Shown here: piece by piece, positions 8,526 to 17,969 of the stretch | Position numbering within the stretch: the first letter of the stretch is position 1 | Layout of the letters: every line of letters starts with the position of its first letter | Assembly (NCBI RefSeq): GCF_038024105.1 | Contig: NZ_CP150661.1 | Span: 2,251,001 to 2,315,000 of the forward strand | DNA length: 64,000 bases | Direction of reading: 5' to 3' | Origin: Polaribacter butkevichii | GTDB lineage: Bacteria > Bacteroidota > Bacteroidia > Flavobacteriales > Flavobacteriaceae | The notes under the pieces: model-generated | The model's database searches: none | Told to the model about the DNA's origin: nothing | What the model saw: only the letters and a program-made list of their open reading frames with translations | Program-made: the position numbers and the translations under genes

Positions 8526-9881
8526 CTAATACGCCTTTTCTTCCCCTTTAAAAACATTAAGAATGGTCTGTAAAATAATTTTGATATCTAAAAAAAATGA
8601 CCAATTCTCGATATAAAAAATATCTAACCTTACTCTATTTTTAATATCTGTCCTTCTTTTTATTTCTCCTCTATACCCACTTACTTGGGCTAAACCCGTA
8701 ATTCCTGGTTTTACAATATGTCTTTTTAAATAATCATCTACATCTTTTTGATACTCTAAAGACAAACTTTCTAAATGTGGTCTGGGTCCAACTACACTCA
8801 TGTCACCTACTAATACATTAAAAAACTGAGGTAATTCATCCATACTTGTTTTGCGTAAAAACGCTCCCATTTTTGTTACTCTAGCATCATTTTTTGTAGC
8901 ATGTATTTTATCCGATAATTTATTTATTTTCATCGACCTAAATTTGTAACAAACAAATTCTTCACCGTTAATACCTTCTCTTTTTTGTTTAAAAAGTACG
9001 GGGCCTTTTGATTCTAATTTCACTAAAACCCAAAGAATTGGCCACAACCAAGAAAGTACAAATAAACAAACAAACAAAGAGAAAAAAATATCGAAAATTC
9101 TTTTAATATAAAAATTTTCAGCAAATTCAAATGGCAATTTATTTACATTTAAAACTAACAGCGTATCATCATAATACTCTGCACTTTGATTCTTACTGTA
9201 AAGTTCGTTTGACTCTGGAATTAGTTTTAAAACTATCCCTTTTTCGATAACAAATTTATTTAATTCTTTAATTTGTTCTTTAGTTAAAACGGATAATGAA
9301 CAGTAAATTTCATCTACCGAATTTTCGGAAATATATTTAAAACATTCATTTAATTTACCTAAATAATTAGAGTATTTAGATTCTTTATCAGAAAAAAAAC
9401 CTAGGTATTTATAACCTAAATTAGCTTTGCTTTGAAAAATTTTAATTACTTTTTTAGCAGAATCATCAAATCCTAGAACGACAGTAGTTCTAAAATTTTT
9501 TCCAAGGGATCTGTATTTTTTTAATAAGAAAAAAAACAAAAACTTAAAGATGGTTATAGTACTTAATATTGAAGTTAAAATTAAGAATTGATTATTTACA
9601 ACGCTCCCCTCTTTAAAAATACCGAAATAAGCAAAATATCCTAAAGTAAAAATTAAAAACTGCTTTCCTAAAAGTGTAAAAACCCTTAGTACACTTGTGT
9701 ATCTATAAATCTTATAAAAACCAAATAAATAAGAAGTAACTAACCAAAAACCAGTAATATAAGATAAAAAATATATATTAAAATATTCTATATCATAAAT
9801 CACGTAAGTAATTAAATTAATTATTATGATATCTAAAATAATTTGTAAAGGTTTTATTAAATAAGAATATCTTTTTTTCAA
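8526..9881 (-). CDS. Initiating polyprenyl-phosphate sugar transferase (WcaJ/WbaP-like)
   Basis: 451 residues. Four membrane helices in the first 110 residues or so, a CoA-binding-like cytosolic domain with VVLGFDDSAKKV, a fifth membrane helix near 265-288, and a catalytic domain with FKQKREG, CYKFRSMK, KTSMDELPQFFNVLVGDMS, VGPRPH and KPGITGLAQVSGYRG. Known: these enzymes transfer a sugar-1-phosphate to undecaprenyl phosphate to start O-antigen or capsule repeat units in the inner membrane. The start is TTG at 9881: there is no in-frame ATG before the catalytic domain, and a stop codon lies 7 codons upstream. It is unusual that the initiating enzyme is second to last in the operon. Confidence 0.9.
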   Translation of the reverse strand: MKKRYSYLIKPLQIILDIIIINLITYVIYDIEYFNIYFLSYITGFWLVTSYLFGFYKIYRYTSVLRVFTLLGKQFLIFTLGYFAYFGIFKEGSVVNNQFLILTSILSTITIFKFLFFFLLKKYRSLGKNFRTTVVLGFDDSAKKVIKIFQSKANLGYKYLGFFSDKESKYSNYLGKLNECFKYISENSVDEIYCSLSVLTKEQIKELNKFVIEKGIVLKLIPESNELYSKNQSAEYYDDTLLVLNVNKLPFEFAENFYIKRIFDIFFSLFVCLFVLSWLWPILWVLVKLESKGPVLFKQKREGINGEEFVCYKFRSMKINKLSDKIHATKNDARVTKMGAFLRKTSMDELPQFFNVLVGDMSVVGPRPHLESLSLEYQKDVDDYLKRHIVKPGITGLAQVSGYRGEIKRRTDIKNRVRLDIFYIENWSFFLDIKIILQTILNVFKGEEKAY

Positions 9882-9886
9882 ATTTA

Positions 9887-10999
9887 TTATTTTAACAGAT
9901 TAGTAATTGTTTCGCTAAAACTATATAAAAACTTATTCTCTTCAAATTTTTTAGCATGTTTTCTTATCCAAATTGGATTGAACTTATTTTCAACTTTATC
10001 GAAGAAATCAATTGCAGACTGTAAACTACTCACTTCCTGTTCCTTAAAAAAAATACCCGTAGATTTAGAAATTTCCTCCTTATTTTCAATAACCGTTTCA
10101 AGCGCTCCTCCTTTATTATAAGCAATTACAGGTATCCCAAATGACATAACCTCTAAGGGAATCATTCCAAAATCTTCTTCCCCAGGAAACAAAAGTGCTT
10201 TTGCTCCTTTAATAAACTCTTCTAACTCTTTAGTCTCTAAAAAACCTTTAAACTCAATATTTGATTTGGCTTTCCTTTGTAACTTTTCTTTTTCAGACCC
10301 ATTACCTATAATAATTAATTTTTTTCCATTATTATTAAAACAATCAACCAATAAATCTATTCTTTTATAAGGTGTTATAGCACCAAAACTTAAATAAAAC
10401 TCTTTATGCTTTTTTAAATCTAAAGGCTCCTCGAATAATTTAGCTTCTATTGGAGGATAAACTACAATTGCTTTTCTATTATAATACCGTTCCACTCTTT
10501 TTGCTACATTCATTGAATTTGCAACATACAAATCAACATTATCAATAGTGGTAGTATCCCAATCTTTTAATTTATTAAAAAGAAATCGTGCAAAAGGCCT
10601 TAAAAGAATATTCATGGAGTTTAAATAATCTTGTGTAAACCCCCAACAATATCTCATTGGACTATGAATATAACACACATGTTTTGCATTATTATCTATC
10701 TGAATACCTTTTGCAGGCCCTGATTCTGAAGAAATTATTAAATCATAATCTTGTTTAAGTTTTAAAGATTTAACTGCTTTTGGGTATAATGGGAAAATCT
10801 TTTGATAATATTTTCTATAAAAAGGAGTATTATACTTTGAGGTGTATACATTATGTTTCTTTAAATGATTTCCATATTTTTCTTCATCATAAAAAAGGGT
10901 ATAAATGTCTGCATCTGGATATAATTTTAAAAGAGATTCGACAACTTTTTCTCCTCCTCTTCTTGAAATAAACCAATAATGTATAATAGCTACTTTCAT
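9887..10999 (-). CDS. Family 4 glycosyltransferase
   Basis: 370 residues from the ATG at 10999; a TTG one codon upstream is less likely. GT-B fold: N-terminal HYWFISRRGGEKV, the C-terminal nucleotide-sugar site with SFGAITPYKRIDLLVD near 205-220, and the EX7E motif in EEDFGMIPLEVMSFGIPVIAYNKGGALE near 275-300. Known: GT4 enzymes of this layout are retaining mannosyl-, glucosyl- or rhamnosyltransferases in polysaccharide loci. It lies between the O-antigen ligase-like gene (4-bp gap) and the sugar transferase (5-bp gap), clearly one transcript. The donor sugar is unknown. Confidence 0.87.
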   Translation of the reverse strand: MKVAIIHYWFISRRGGEKVVESLLKLYPDADIYTLFYDEEKYGNHLKKHNVYTSKYNTPFYRKYYQKIFPLYPKAVKSLKLKQDYDLIISSESGPAKGIQIDNNAKHVCYIHSPMRYCWGFTQDYLNSMNILLRPFARFLFNKLKDWDTTTIDNVDLYVANSMNVAKRVERYYNRKAIVVYPPIEAKLFEEPLDLKKHKEFYLSFGAITPYKRIDLLVDCFNNNGKKLIIIGNGSEKEKLQRKAKSNIEFKGFLETKELEEFIKGAKALLFPGEEDFGMIPLEVMSFGIPVIAYNKGGALETVIENKEEISKSTGIFFKEQEVSSLQSAIDFFDKVENKFNPIWIRKHAKKFEENKFLYSFSETITNLLK

Positions 11000-11003
11000 C
11001 AAT

Positions 11004-12191
11004 TTAATTTATTATTTTTTTTTCACTTTTAAAAGACACCAATTTAAGAAATATACTAATTAAAAAAGAAAACAAAATAATCCCTCTGTAACGTTCCATT
11101 AAAGCTTCTGTTAAGCATTGTAAGGCAAAAAAGAAAACAAATATATATCCTATATATAAATTATTTACAATAAAATACTTAGATAATAAAAAAAGAAGTG
11201 TTAAAAAGAATAAAAGCATAAGACCCCCTCCTTTTAATAAATAATCTAAATATTGGTTATGAGAATTATTGTAATATACATTACCCCCTTCTTTCCTTTG
11301 TTTTTCAATTAATAATTCTTCACCTCTTCTAGCACCATATCCTAAAAAAAAGGCTTCTTGAGATAAATCAACAGACAAATTAAAAAGATTAATTCTAGGG
11401 TCATTTTTTATATTTTTAAACCTTTCCGTAAATTTGTTTGAAAAAAAGACAGTGGATACTCCTATAAAAATAAAGAATATTATTAAACTATAATTTATCT
11501 TATTTCTTTTTTTTAAGCTATAGAAAACTACTCCTAAAAAATAAATAATAAAAGAAATAATAGTCATTCTTGATATTGATAAAAAAGAAAAAAGAAAAAA
11601 GAAAATCATCAAAATGATTATAAACCACCTTTCTCTTATACTATCAATAACTTTTTCACTCAACAACCAATGACTAACAATGAAACCACAAAACATATAT
11701 AATGACAAATAAATATGATGAAAGCCTATTCTTTCTGAAATTGAATGCACTAAATAAAAAATATGATTATTTTTATAATGTTCTATTAATTTCCATTCAT
11801 TGACATAATTATAAAAATAAAACTCTGCTATTATTTCATAAAATAGACAAGTTATCAATCCTAAACCAAATAAATAAACAAACCACTTTAAAATAAAGTA
11901 AATATCTTCTTGTTTAAGTTTCCTGAAAGAAAAAAACATAGGTATTAATAGCAACGATAAATCCCTATCCCATCCACCTAAAGAGGTTCTTAATTTTAAT
12001 AAGAAAAAAGTAAAAAAAAACAAAATTACTAATGGATTCTTAAAAATTTTGTAAGTGAAAGTAAGATGTTTCTTTTTTAAAAAAAACAGAATCAATTGAG
12101 TTAGCAAAAACAGTACTAAAAAAAAACTACTTAGCTTTTCAATAGGAAAAGATACTGCTAAGGGCAGTAAAAATAAACTAGCCTTCTTCAT
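11004..12191 (-). CDS. O-antigen ligase/polymerase family membrane protein (WaaL/Wzy-like)
   Basis: 395 residues, very hydrophobic, about 10-12 membrane helices. Near 205-220 there is FLSISRMTIISF, and a large extracytoplasmic loop near 240-310 ends in SHNQYLDYLLKGGG. The S-x-H-N-x-(Y/F) motif before a helix is typical of O-antigen ligases and Wzy proteins (Pfam Wzy_C). It overlaps the next upstream gene by 14 bp. Ligase and polymerase cannot be separated from sequence alone. Because the neighbour at 12178-13359 is a second candidate, one of them may polymerise and the other ligate. Confidence 0.75.
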   Translation of the reverse strand: MKKASLFLLPLAVSFPIEKLSSFFLVLFLLTQLILFFLKKKHLTFTYKIFKNPLVILFFFTFFLLKLRTSLGGWDRDLSLLLIPMFFSFRKLKQEDIYFILKWFVYLFGLGLITCLFYEIIAEFYFYNYVNEWKLIEHYKNNHIFYLVHSISERIGFHHIYLSLYMFCGFIVSHWLLSEKVIDSIRERWFIIILMIFFFLFSFLSISRMTIISFIIYFLGVVFYSLKKRNKINYSLIIFFIFIGVSTVFFSNKFTERFKNIKNDPRINLFNLSVDLSQEAFFLGYGARRGEELLIEKQRKEGGNVYYNNSHNQYLDYLLKGGGLMLLFFLTLLFLLSKYFIVNNLYIGYIFVFFFALQCLTEALMERYRGIILFSFLISIFLKLVSFKSEKKIIN

Positions 12192-13359
12192 TTTCTTTTA
12201 ATTGTTTTGTTAAAATTAAAGAATTAAAAAACCATAAAAACAAACTAACTGGTATTAAAACATAAGCTCCATCTACAAATGCTACAATTAAATATGTCAA
12301 TATCCCTACTTTTAATTGTTTTTGATATTCATTTTGATATTGAGATAATTTATAAAACTGGTTAACAAATAATGAAGAAAAAAAATGAATAACGAATAAT
12401 ATAAAACCAACAATACCCATTTGCTCCAAAATACTTTTGTAAGTCATTTCAGTAATTCCTTTAAAATCTAAATCATAAAAAAACAAATGTATTTTTTGAA
12501 AAAAATCACCATTTAACCGGCCATTCAATGTGGGGTCTAATAGATAACTCATATCTTTTCCTAAAACAAATACCAATACAAAAACTAAAGCAAAGGCAAC
12601 ACCTGAACCTATTAGAGCCATTTTAACAAAATGTTTTCTATAAGAAATAACTTCATAAATAATAAGTCCAGCCCATACTGTTCTGGATAATGTAAGAATC
12701 ATAGCTGATTTTAAAAATATATTATGCCATTTATGATTTTTTGTGAAAGGTAATAGAAACAACATACAAACTCCAAAAATATTTCCGTTACTATAAGTTG
12801 ATATTAATTTAAATATTCCATCTCCTCTATTATTGTGCTTCGAATTGAGTAAACCATAATCTTTAATATTCACTGTCAAATAAGGAATTTCAAAAGCTAC
12901 ACCTGTAATTATTTTATAAAAAAACAATATAATACCAAATACAGATATAAATAATATTGTGCGTAATAATATCTTGTGAAAAAAGTCAAAATCTTTAATG
13001 ATTTTTTTTATCCATTCTTCAAAAAACAATAAAAATATCATTGGAAAAAAAACAAAACTTATAATACAGGATATTAAAAAACCTCCTCCTAAAGAAAACT
13101 TCTTAACATAAAATAAATAGAAAATAAAAAATATAGTAAATGGTAATGATAGTAAGTAAGCCTGCAGCCTATAAGTTCCTATTTTAGTTAAAAGTAAACT
13201 TTTAAAAAGAGTAAAAAAAATAATAAAGAAAAGGATAATATAGCCCCAAGTAATAGGTATACCTGCAACATCAAATCCTCCTTTAGGTAAGGCTATATTA
13301 AATATTATAGCCAATACTAAAACAATTCTAAAAAGTGAATATTTTGTTTTTATTATCAA
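12178..13359 (-). CDS. Polysaccharide polymerase-like membrane protein (candidate Wzy)
   Basis: 393 residues, 10 or more predicted membrane helices. It has ILTLSRTVWAGLI near 222-234, reminiscent of the LSRT/LSxSR motif of O-antigen polymerases, and a loop with YSNGNIFG near 189-196. It lacks the HNxY loop seen in its neighbour. The start is TTG at 13359, 4 bp after the stop of the glycosyltransferase gene; the next in-frame methionine is about 100 residues in. The function is inferred from topology and from a position between flippase and transferase genes. Sequence of this class diverges so fast that homology is weak. Confidence 0.6.
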   Translation of the reverse strand: MIIKTKYSLFRIVLVLAIIFNIALPKGGFDVAGIPITWGYIILFFIIFFTLFKSLLLTKIGTYRLQAYLLSLPFTIFFIFYLFYVKKFSLGGGFLISCIISFVFFPMIFLLFFEEWIKKIIKDFDFFHKILLRTILFISVFGIILFFYKIITGVAFEIPYLTVNIKDYGLLNSKHNNRGDGIFKLISTYSNGNIFGVCMLFLLPFTKNHKWHNIFLKSAMILTLSRTVWAGLIIYEVISYRKHFVKMALIGSGVAFALVFVLVFVLGKDMSYLLDPTLNGRLNGDFFQKIHLFFYDLDFKGITEMTYKSILEQMGIVGFILFVIHFFSSLFVNQFYKLSQYQNEYQKQLKVGILTYLIVAFVDGAYVLIPVSLFLWFFNSLILTKQLKENEEG

Positions 13360-13363
13360 TTTA

Positions 13364-14389
13364 TTATTGTGCTATTTTTCTAATTAATCGATAAAAAATT
13401 AAAGCATTTCTACCAAAGAAATAATTTATAGTAAATAAAAATTTTGGAACAATATGATTAAACAATTCTATTTTCTTTAATTCACTTTTCAACTCCTTTA
13501 ATTCTCTTACTCCAACTCCAACATTCATTTCAAAAACATGAAAAGACTGTTTAACCATTAACTCTTTTTTTAAATCTTTATATATATCTACTTTATATTT
13601 TGTACCTATGTCTTGCGAGATTTCTAATACAGATTTCCACATTTTTGCTCTTCCTTTTGCTGAGTAAGCTCCTGGTATATGAATTTCAGATTCACTCTCT
13701 GCAGAACCAAATAATGGTGGATTACCTGTTCTTCCACCCACAGTTGGTGATTTTAAGTAACCAATTCCATTTGTACAAAAAGCATTACATGCTAAATAGA
13801 TTTGATAGTACAAAGAACCATCATATTTCTTTGTTGCTAATGGTAAAGCCCAGTTTCTATTTATTACTAATCCTCCAACAAATCCACAAGATCTAAAAAT
13901 CATTTTTGAAGAACTCTTGTTAGAATTACTATATATATTTTCTTTACTATCTATAGTAGAGAATCCTAATGGTTTATTAATATCATCACTAAACCTTATA
14001 AAAGGCCTTGACACCATAGAAATATTTTCATTTCTGTCAGTAAACTCCTTTAAAATACTTAAACCATCTTTTAAAAACAAATCATCATTACCAATTAAAA
14101 CAACCCATTTAAAAGAAGAGACTTCAATTAATTTTCTAACGTTAGCGTCGTAACCTAAATTTATTTCGTTTTCAATAAAAATAAGGTTACAGTTTTTTTC
14201 TTGAAATTTAGATTTCCATTGAGAGCCTATTGCTGACAATTCCTTTCGTTCTTTAGAACCATCTTCACAAATAACAATTTCATTTGGCAAAAAAGACATA
14301 TCATAAATTGATACCAATAATTCTTCAAACTCCTTTACTCTACTATATGCTGGAATAGCAACACTAAACCCTTCTAAACTTACTTTCAT
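13364..14389 (-). CDS. Family 2 glycosyltransferase
   Basis: 341 residues. GT-A start FSVAIPAYSRVKEFEELL, nucleotide-binding EIVICEDGSKER near 37-48, the NLGYDANVRK segment and the metal-binding region VVLIGNDDLFL near 94-104 (DD in place of DxD). The C-terminal 130 residues are family-specific, with a short hydrophobic end (ILFTINYFFGRNALIFY) that may sit on the membrane. It lies 5 bp downstream of the acetyltransferase gene. The sugar donor cannot be assigned. Confidence 0.82.
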   Translation of the reverse strand: MKVSLEGFSVAIPAYSRVKEFEELLVSIYDMSFLPNEIVICEDGSKERKELSAIGSQWKSKFQEKNCNLIFIENEINLGYDANVRKLIEVSSFKWVVLIGNDDLFLKDGLSILKEFTDRNENISMVSRPFIRFSDDINKPLGFSTIDSKENIYSNSNKSSSKMIFRSCGFVGGLVINRNWALPLATKKYDGSLYYQIYLACNAFCTNGIGYLKSPTVGGRTGNPPLFGSAESESEIHIPGAYSAKGRAKMWKSVLEISQDIGTKYKVDIYKDLKKELMVKQSFHVFEMNVGVGVRELKELKSELKKIELFNHIVPKFLFTINYFFGRNALIFYRLIRKIAQ

Positions 14390-14394
14390 TTTTT

Positions 14395-15018
14395 TTACAC
14401 TTTTTTTATCAATTTGGCAGGCACACCACCAATAATAGAATTAGCCGGAAAACTTTTAGTTACAACAGCATTGGCACCAATAATTGAATTTTTTCCAATA
14501 GTAACATTAGGCATAATTGACACTCCTTCACCAATCCAAACATTGCTTTCAATGATAACAGGACCTTTTGACACTAACTGCCTTTTGTTTGGAGCAACAT
14601 CTAATATGTTAGAATTATCTGTATCTCCATGATAATGATCTGTAATAAACACTCTACTTCCTATAAGAACGTTATCTCCAAGAACAATTTTATTAATACA
14701 GCCTATATGACAATCATAGTTTATACTAACGTTATTACCTATTAAAATAACAGGTTTAAACTTGCTTTGAAGATGCTTCTCATAAGCTTCAATTCGTAGC
14801 CTTTTAAAACAATAAAAATCATTACCAATCGTAATATTTCTAGCTCCTTCTATATATATTGGCGCTTCTATAAAAGTATTATTACCACATTTTTTAAACC
14901 TTCTCTTTACACTGTAACTGTAAATATTATTTATGAAAAACTTCCAATATTTAATTAAACTATAATTAAAGAATAGACTAACAAAATGCGCAAAAATCTC
15001 AACAATCTTTCTAATCAT
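14395..15018 (-). CDS. Left-handed beta-helix acyltransferase (O-acetyltransferase)
   Basis: 207 residues. From about 40 onward the sequence shows hexapeptide repeats ([LIV]GxxxxI), for example IYIEGARNITIGNDF, GNNVSINYDCHIG, GDNVLIGSRVFI, SNVWIGEGVSIMPNVTIGKNSIIGANAVVTK, then the closing GVPAKLI. The catalytic-type His is in TDHYHGDTD near 132-140. Known: WcaF/NodL/LpxA-like enzymes of this type transfer acetyl groups to sugars. The N-terminal 40 residues carry hydrophobic stretches that may tie it to the membrane. It probably decorates the repeat unit made by this locus. Confidence 0.85.
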   Translation of the reverse strand: MIRKIVEIFAHFVSLFFNYSLIKYWKFFINNIYSYSVKRRFKKCGNNTFIEAPIYIEGARNITIGNDFYCFKRLRIEAYEKHLQSKFKPVILIGNNVSINYDCHIGCINKIVLGDNVLIGSRVFITDHYHGDTDNSNILDVAPNKRQLVSKGPVIIESNVWIGEGVSIMPNVTIGKNSIIGANAVVTKSFPANSIIGGVPAKLIKKV

Positions 15019-15107
15019 TCTAAAAAATTAATTAACTTATTATTTTAAAAACCACCTTGACCTTTTTTCTTTTCATAAAAAATAATATAAAAGACAATTT
15101 AATATTT

Positions 15108-16397
15108 CTAACTATTCTTATTTCTTTCTAAAACATTTAGTCCATTTTTATACAATACATACATGGTAATTAATACTGCTAATAATTGAGTAAAGACCCA
15201 AATATATGCAGAAGATAAAACACCATAATCAGGTGTGAATATTAGATTTAAAGATAAACAAGTAAGCCCCACAAAAAACCCAATGTAAGGCGATAACCTT
15301 TCTAATTTCATTGCATACAAACCTTGTATTGTTAAATAATTTGTTAGAGTTACTAGAATTGGAAGAAATGAAAATATCCTTAAAATTCTAACAGAACTAA
15401 CAAACTCTTTTCCTAAAACTATTTTCACTAAAAGAGGCGCAGCAACATATATAAATAACGTTAATAAGCAATTAAATATTAAAATAGGGCGTAACATCTT
15501 TTTAAAAATGGTAATTCCTTTTTTTAAACCCTCATCAAATGCTCTGTTCATTAAAGGATAAATTGATTGATTTAAAGGGAACCAAGTGATTATCATAATT
15601 GGCATAATTATTTTAAAAGCACCTCCGTAATATCCTAATAATTCATCGCTAACAAAGAAGCCTAATAGAAAAAAATTGAGAGTTACGTATTGGTTTAAAA
15701 TAATATTTAAGAAAATTGAAAAATTTTCTTTTACTATAGAAAACAACGAATTTAAGTTTGGTTTTATAACTACAGATAAATCATATTTATAAATTACATA
15801 CATAAATAAAGATAACCCTATTACAATTTCTACAATTGTTAAAATTAATGCATAAAGAATAAAATCATCTTCATTATTGACAAATAACAATATTAAAATC
15901 AAAGCACTTAGCTTTGAAAAGAAAACAAAATAGGCTGCTATATTATTCTTTTCTATTCCTGTAAGAAACCAAGTAGGCAGGTAGGTTAAACCAATAATCT
16001 TACAAAAAATGATTATCAATAAACCAATATTGGATATACTTTCTGCATAGAATATTATCAATAAAAAGATAAGAAAGCTAAAAAACATTAAGGTGGTTCT
16101 TACAAAAACTGTCTCCCAAAAAATTTTTCTTATCTCTAATTTATCATCAATATTTAATGATATTTTTCTTGTAGCTGTAAATTCAAAACCAAAATTAACT
16201 AAAATTATAAAATAAACTAATATCTCATTATAATAAGTAATTAACCCAAAATTATTTGCGTGAATAATTCTAACTACATATGGTATTAACAATAAAACAA
16301 ATAAATAATTAAGTACTTGAATTAATGTAAGAGCTGAAAAATTCTTAATTATTTTTAAATTCTTTTTATTCTTAATAAAGTCTAATATTCTATTCAA
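15108..16397 (-). CDS. Polysaccharide repeat-unit flippase (Wzx-like)
   Basis: 429 residues with about 12-14 membrane helices. The N-terminal pattern FSALTLIQVLNYLFVLLLIPYVVRIIHANNFGLITY is typical of the polysaccharide transporter (PST/MOP) superfamily. Known: it moves undecaprenyl-PP-linked repeat units to the periplasmic face. The start is TTG at 16397, because no ATG occurs before residue 90 or so. It is the first strain-variable gene after the rfb set, separated from rfbC by a 177-bp gap with an inverted repeat. Confidence 0.87.
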   Translation of the reverse strand: MNRILDFIKNKKNLKIIKNFSALTLIQVLNYLFVLLLIPYVVRIIHANNFGLITYYNEILVYFIILVNFGFEFTATRKISLNIDDKLEIRKIFWETVFVRTTLMFFSFLIFLLIIFYAESISNIGLLIIIFCKIIGLTYLPTWFLTGIEKNNIAAYFVFFSKLSALILILLFVNNEDDFILYALILTIVEIVIGLSLFMYVIYKYDLSVVIKPNLNSLFSIVKENFSIFLNIILNQYVTLNFFLLGFFVSDELLGYYGGAFKIIMPIMIITWFPLNQSIYPLMNRAFDEGLKKGITIFKKMLRPILIFNCLLTLFIYVAAPLLVKIVLGKEFVSSVRILRIFSFLPILVTLTNYLTIQGLYAMKLERLSPYIGFFVGLTCLSLNLIFTPDYGVLSSAYIWVFTQLLAVLITMYVLYKNGLNVLERNKNS

Positions 16398-16412
16398 TTT
16401 TTTTTACTTTAA

Positions 16413-16451
16413 GTAACTTATTTTTTATTGAGCCTATTTCCAATAAGTTAC
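16413..16451. repeat. Inverted repeat in the rfbC-wzx gap
   Basis: GTAACTTATT (16413-16422) is the exact reverse complement of AATAAGTTAC (16442-16451), with 19 bases between. There is no T-run on the transcribed strand, so it is not a standard terminator. It could be an RNA hairpin acting on expression of the downstream half of the operon. The rest of the gap shows nothing recognisable. Confidence 0.5.
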
Positions 16452-16574
16452 AAACTTACCCCCTTTATCTTTGTCTAATAATAAATATTCAGAATATAGC
16501 CTCTTCATCATATAATTAAAAAGCACAACTAGAAACAACTATTTTTTTAGATAAGTTTCTATACTTGTTATTAC

Positions 16575-17114
16575 TTAAAACCCATTAAACGCTTTTAACT
16601 TGGTATCCTTCTCAGACAAAGTAACTTTATCAACAGGTATTTGCCAATCGATATTTAAATCTTTATCATCAAATAAAACACCATCTTCTGCTGCAGGCTC
16701 ATAATAGTTATCACATTTATAAGATACAATAGTGTCATCTTCTAAAACAGAAAAGCCATGTAAAAACCCCCTAGGCACAAATAATTGTTTATTATTATCT
16801 GCAGATAATTCTACAGAAAATACTTTGCCAAAAGTTTCAGAACCTTTTCTTGCATCTACAGCAACATCTAAAATTTTACCTTTTACAACTCGTACTAATT
16901 TTGCTTGTGCAAATTCTCCTCTTTGTAAGTGTAAACCTCTTACAACTCCATATTGTGAAGTAGATTGGTTTCCTAATACAAAATCTCCATCAAAACCTGT
17001 TTTTTCTTGAAATTCTTTTTTATTATATTCCAATAAAAAACAACCTCTGTTATCTTTAAAAAAAAGAGGTTCTATAACATAACATCCTTTTAAACTTGTT
17101 TCTGTAACTTTCAT
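16575..17114 (-). CDS. rfbC: dTDP-4-dehydrorhamnose 3,5-epimerase
   Basis: 179 residues, normal RmlC length. Catalytic His in [22 protein letters not shown] (near 58-79), [24 protein letters not shown], and the Tyr in [11 protein letters not shown] near 130-139. Reaction: dTDP-4-keto-6-deoxy-glucose to dTDP-4-keto-rhamnose. The start codon overlaps the rfbA stop by 4 bp (ATGA), so the two are translationally coupled. rfbD, which normally completes the pathway, is absent here. Confidence 0.95.
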   Translation of the reverse strand: MKVTETSLKGCYVIEPLFFKDNRGCFLLEYNKKEFQEKTGFDGDFVLGNQSTSQYGVVRGLHLQRGEFAQAKLVRVVKGKILDVAVDARKGSETFGKVFSVELSADNNKQLFVPRGFLHGFSVLEDDTIVSYKCDNYYEPAAEDGVLFDDKDLNIDWQIPVDKVTLSEKDTKLKAFNGF

Positions 17115-17968
17115 TTTATTTTTAATAAATTATTTCCATAACCACTTTTTAATAATGGCTTTGCTAATTGATGCATTTTTTCTTTAGTAATAAACCCAGA
17201 TCTAAAAGCAGCTTCTTCTATAGAACCTATTTTTAAGCCTTGTCTTTCCTCTATTACTTGTACAAATTGCGATGCTTGCATTAAGGAATTAAAAGTACCT
17301 GTATCTAACCAAGCAGTACCTCTATCTAAAACTCTAACAGATAAATTTCCATTTTCTAAATATATTTTGTTAACATCTGTAATTTCTAACTCCCCCCTTT
17401 TACTTGGTTTCATATTTTTTGCAATTTCAATTACAGAATTGTCATAAAAATAAATTCCAGGAACAGCATAATTAGATTTTGGATTTTCGGGTTTTTCTTC
17501 TATAGAAACTGCATTAAAATCATCATCAAATTCTACAACGCCATAACGCTCCGGGTCGTTTACATGGTACGCATATACAATACCTCCATCAGGGTTATTG
17601 TTTGCTTTTAATAATTTAGGCAAACCAGACCCATAAAAAATATTATCGCCTAAAATTAAAGCTACTTTATCTTTACCAATAAACTTTTCTCCAATAATAA
17701 ACGCTTCTGCCAAACCATTTGGCGCTTCTTGTACAGCATATTGAAAATCACATCCATATTTTTTTCCATCACCTAATAAACGCTTAAACAATGGTAAATC
17801 TTGAGGTGTAGATATTATTAAAATTTCATGAATACCTGCTAACATTAAAACCGAAATTGGGTAATAAATCATCGGTTTATCGTACACTGGCATTAATTGT
17901 TTACTTATTGCCAATGTTAATGGATGTAATCTTGTACCTGAACCTCCTGCTAAAACTATTCCTTTCAT
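17111..17968 (-). CDS. rfbA: Glucose-1-phosphate thymidylyltransferase
   Basis: 285 residues. N-terminal nucleotide-binding [16 protein letters not shown], sugar-binding [17 protein letters not shown], metal-binding [10 protein letters not shown] near 107-116, [27 protein letters not shown] and [14 protein letters not shown]. First step to dTDP-sugars: Glc-1-P + dTTP to dTDP-glucose. The ends are intact. It lies 1 bp downstream of rfbB and overlaps rfbC by 4 bp. Confidence 0.97.
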   Translation of the reverse strand: MKGIVLAGGSGTRLHPLTLAISKQLMPVYDKPMIYYPISVLMLAGIHEILIISTPQDLPLFKRLLGDGKKYGCDFQYAVQEAPNGLAEAFIIGEKFIGKDKVALILGDNIFYGSGLPKLLKANNNPDGGIVYAYHVNDPERYGVVEFDDDFNAVSIEEKPENPKSNYAVPGIYFYDNSVIEIAKNMKPSKRGELEITDVNKIYLENGNLSVRVLDRGTAWLDTGTFNSLMQASQFVQVIEERQGLKIGSIEEAAFRSGFITKEKMHQLAKPLLKSGYGNNLLKIK

Positions 17969-17969
17969 A

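Noticed and set aside
16413..16451. GTAACTTAT at the rfbC-wzx gap as a further Crp-type site
   Set aside because: The arms are separated by 19 bases rather than 4; it is a long-loop inverted repeat.
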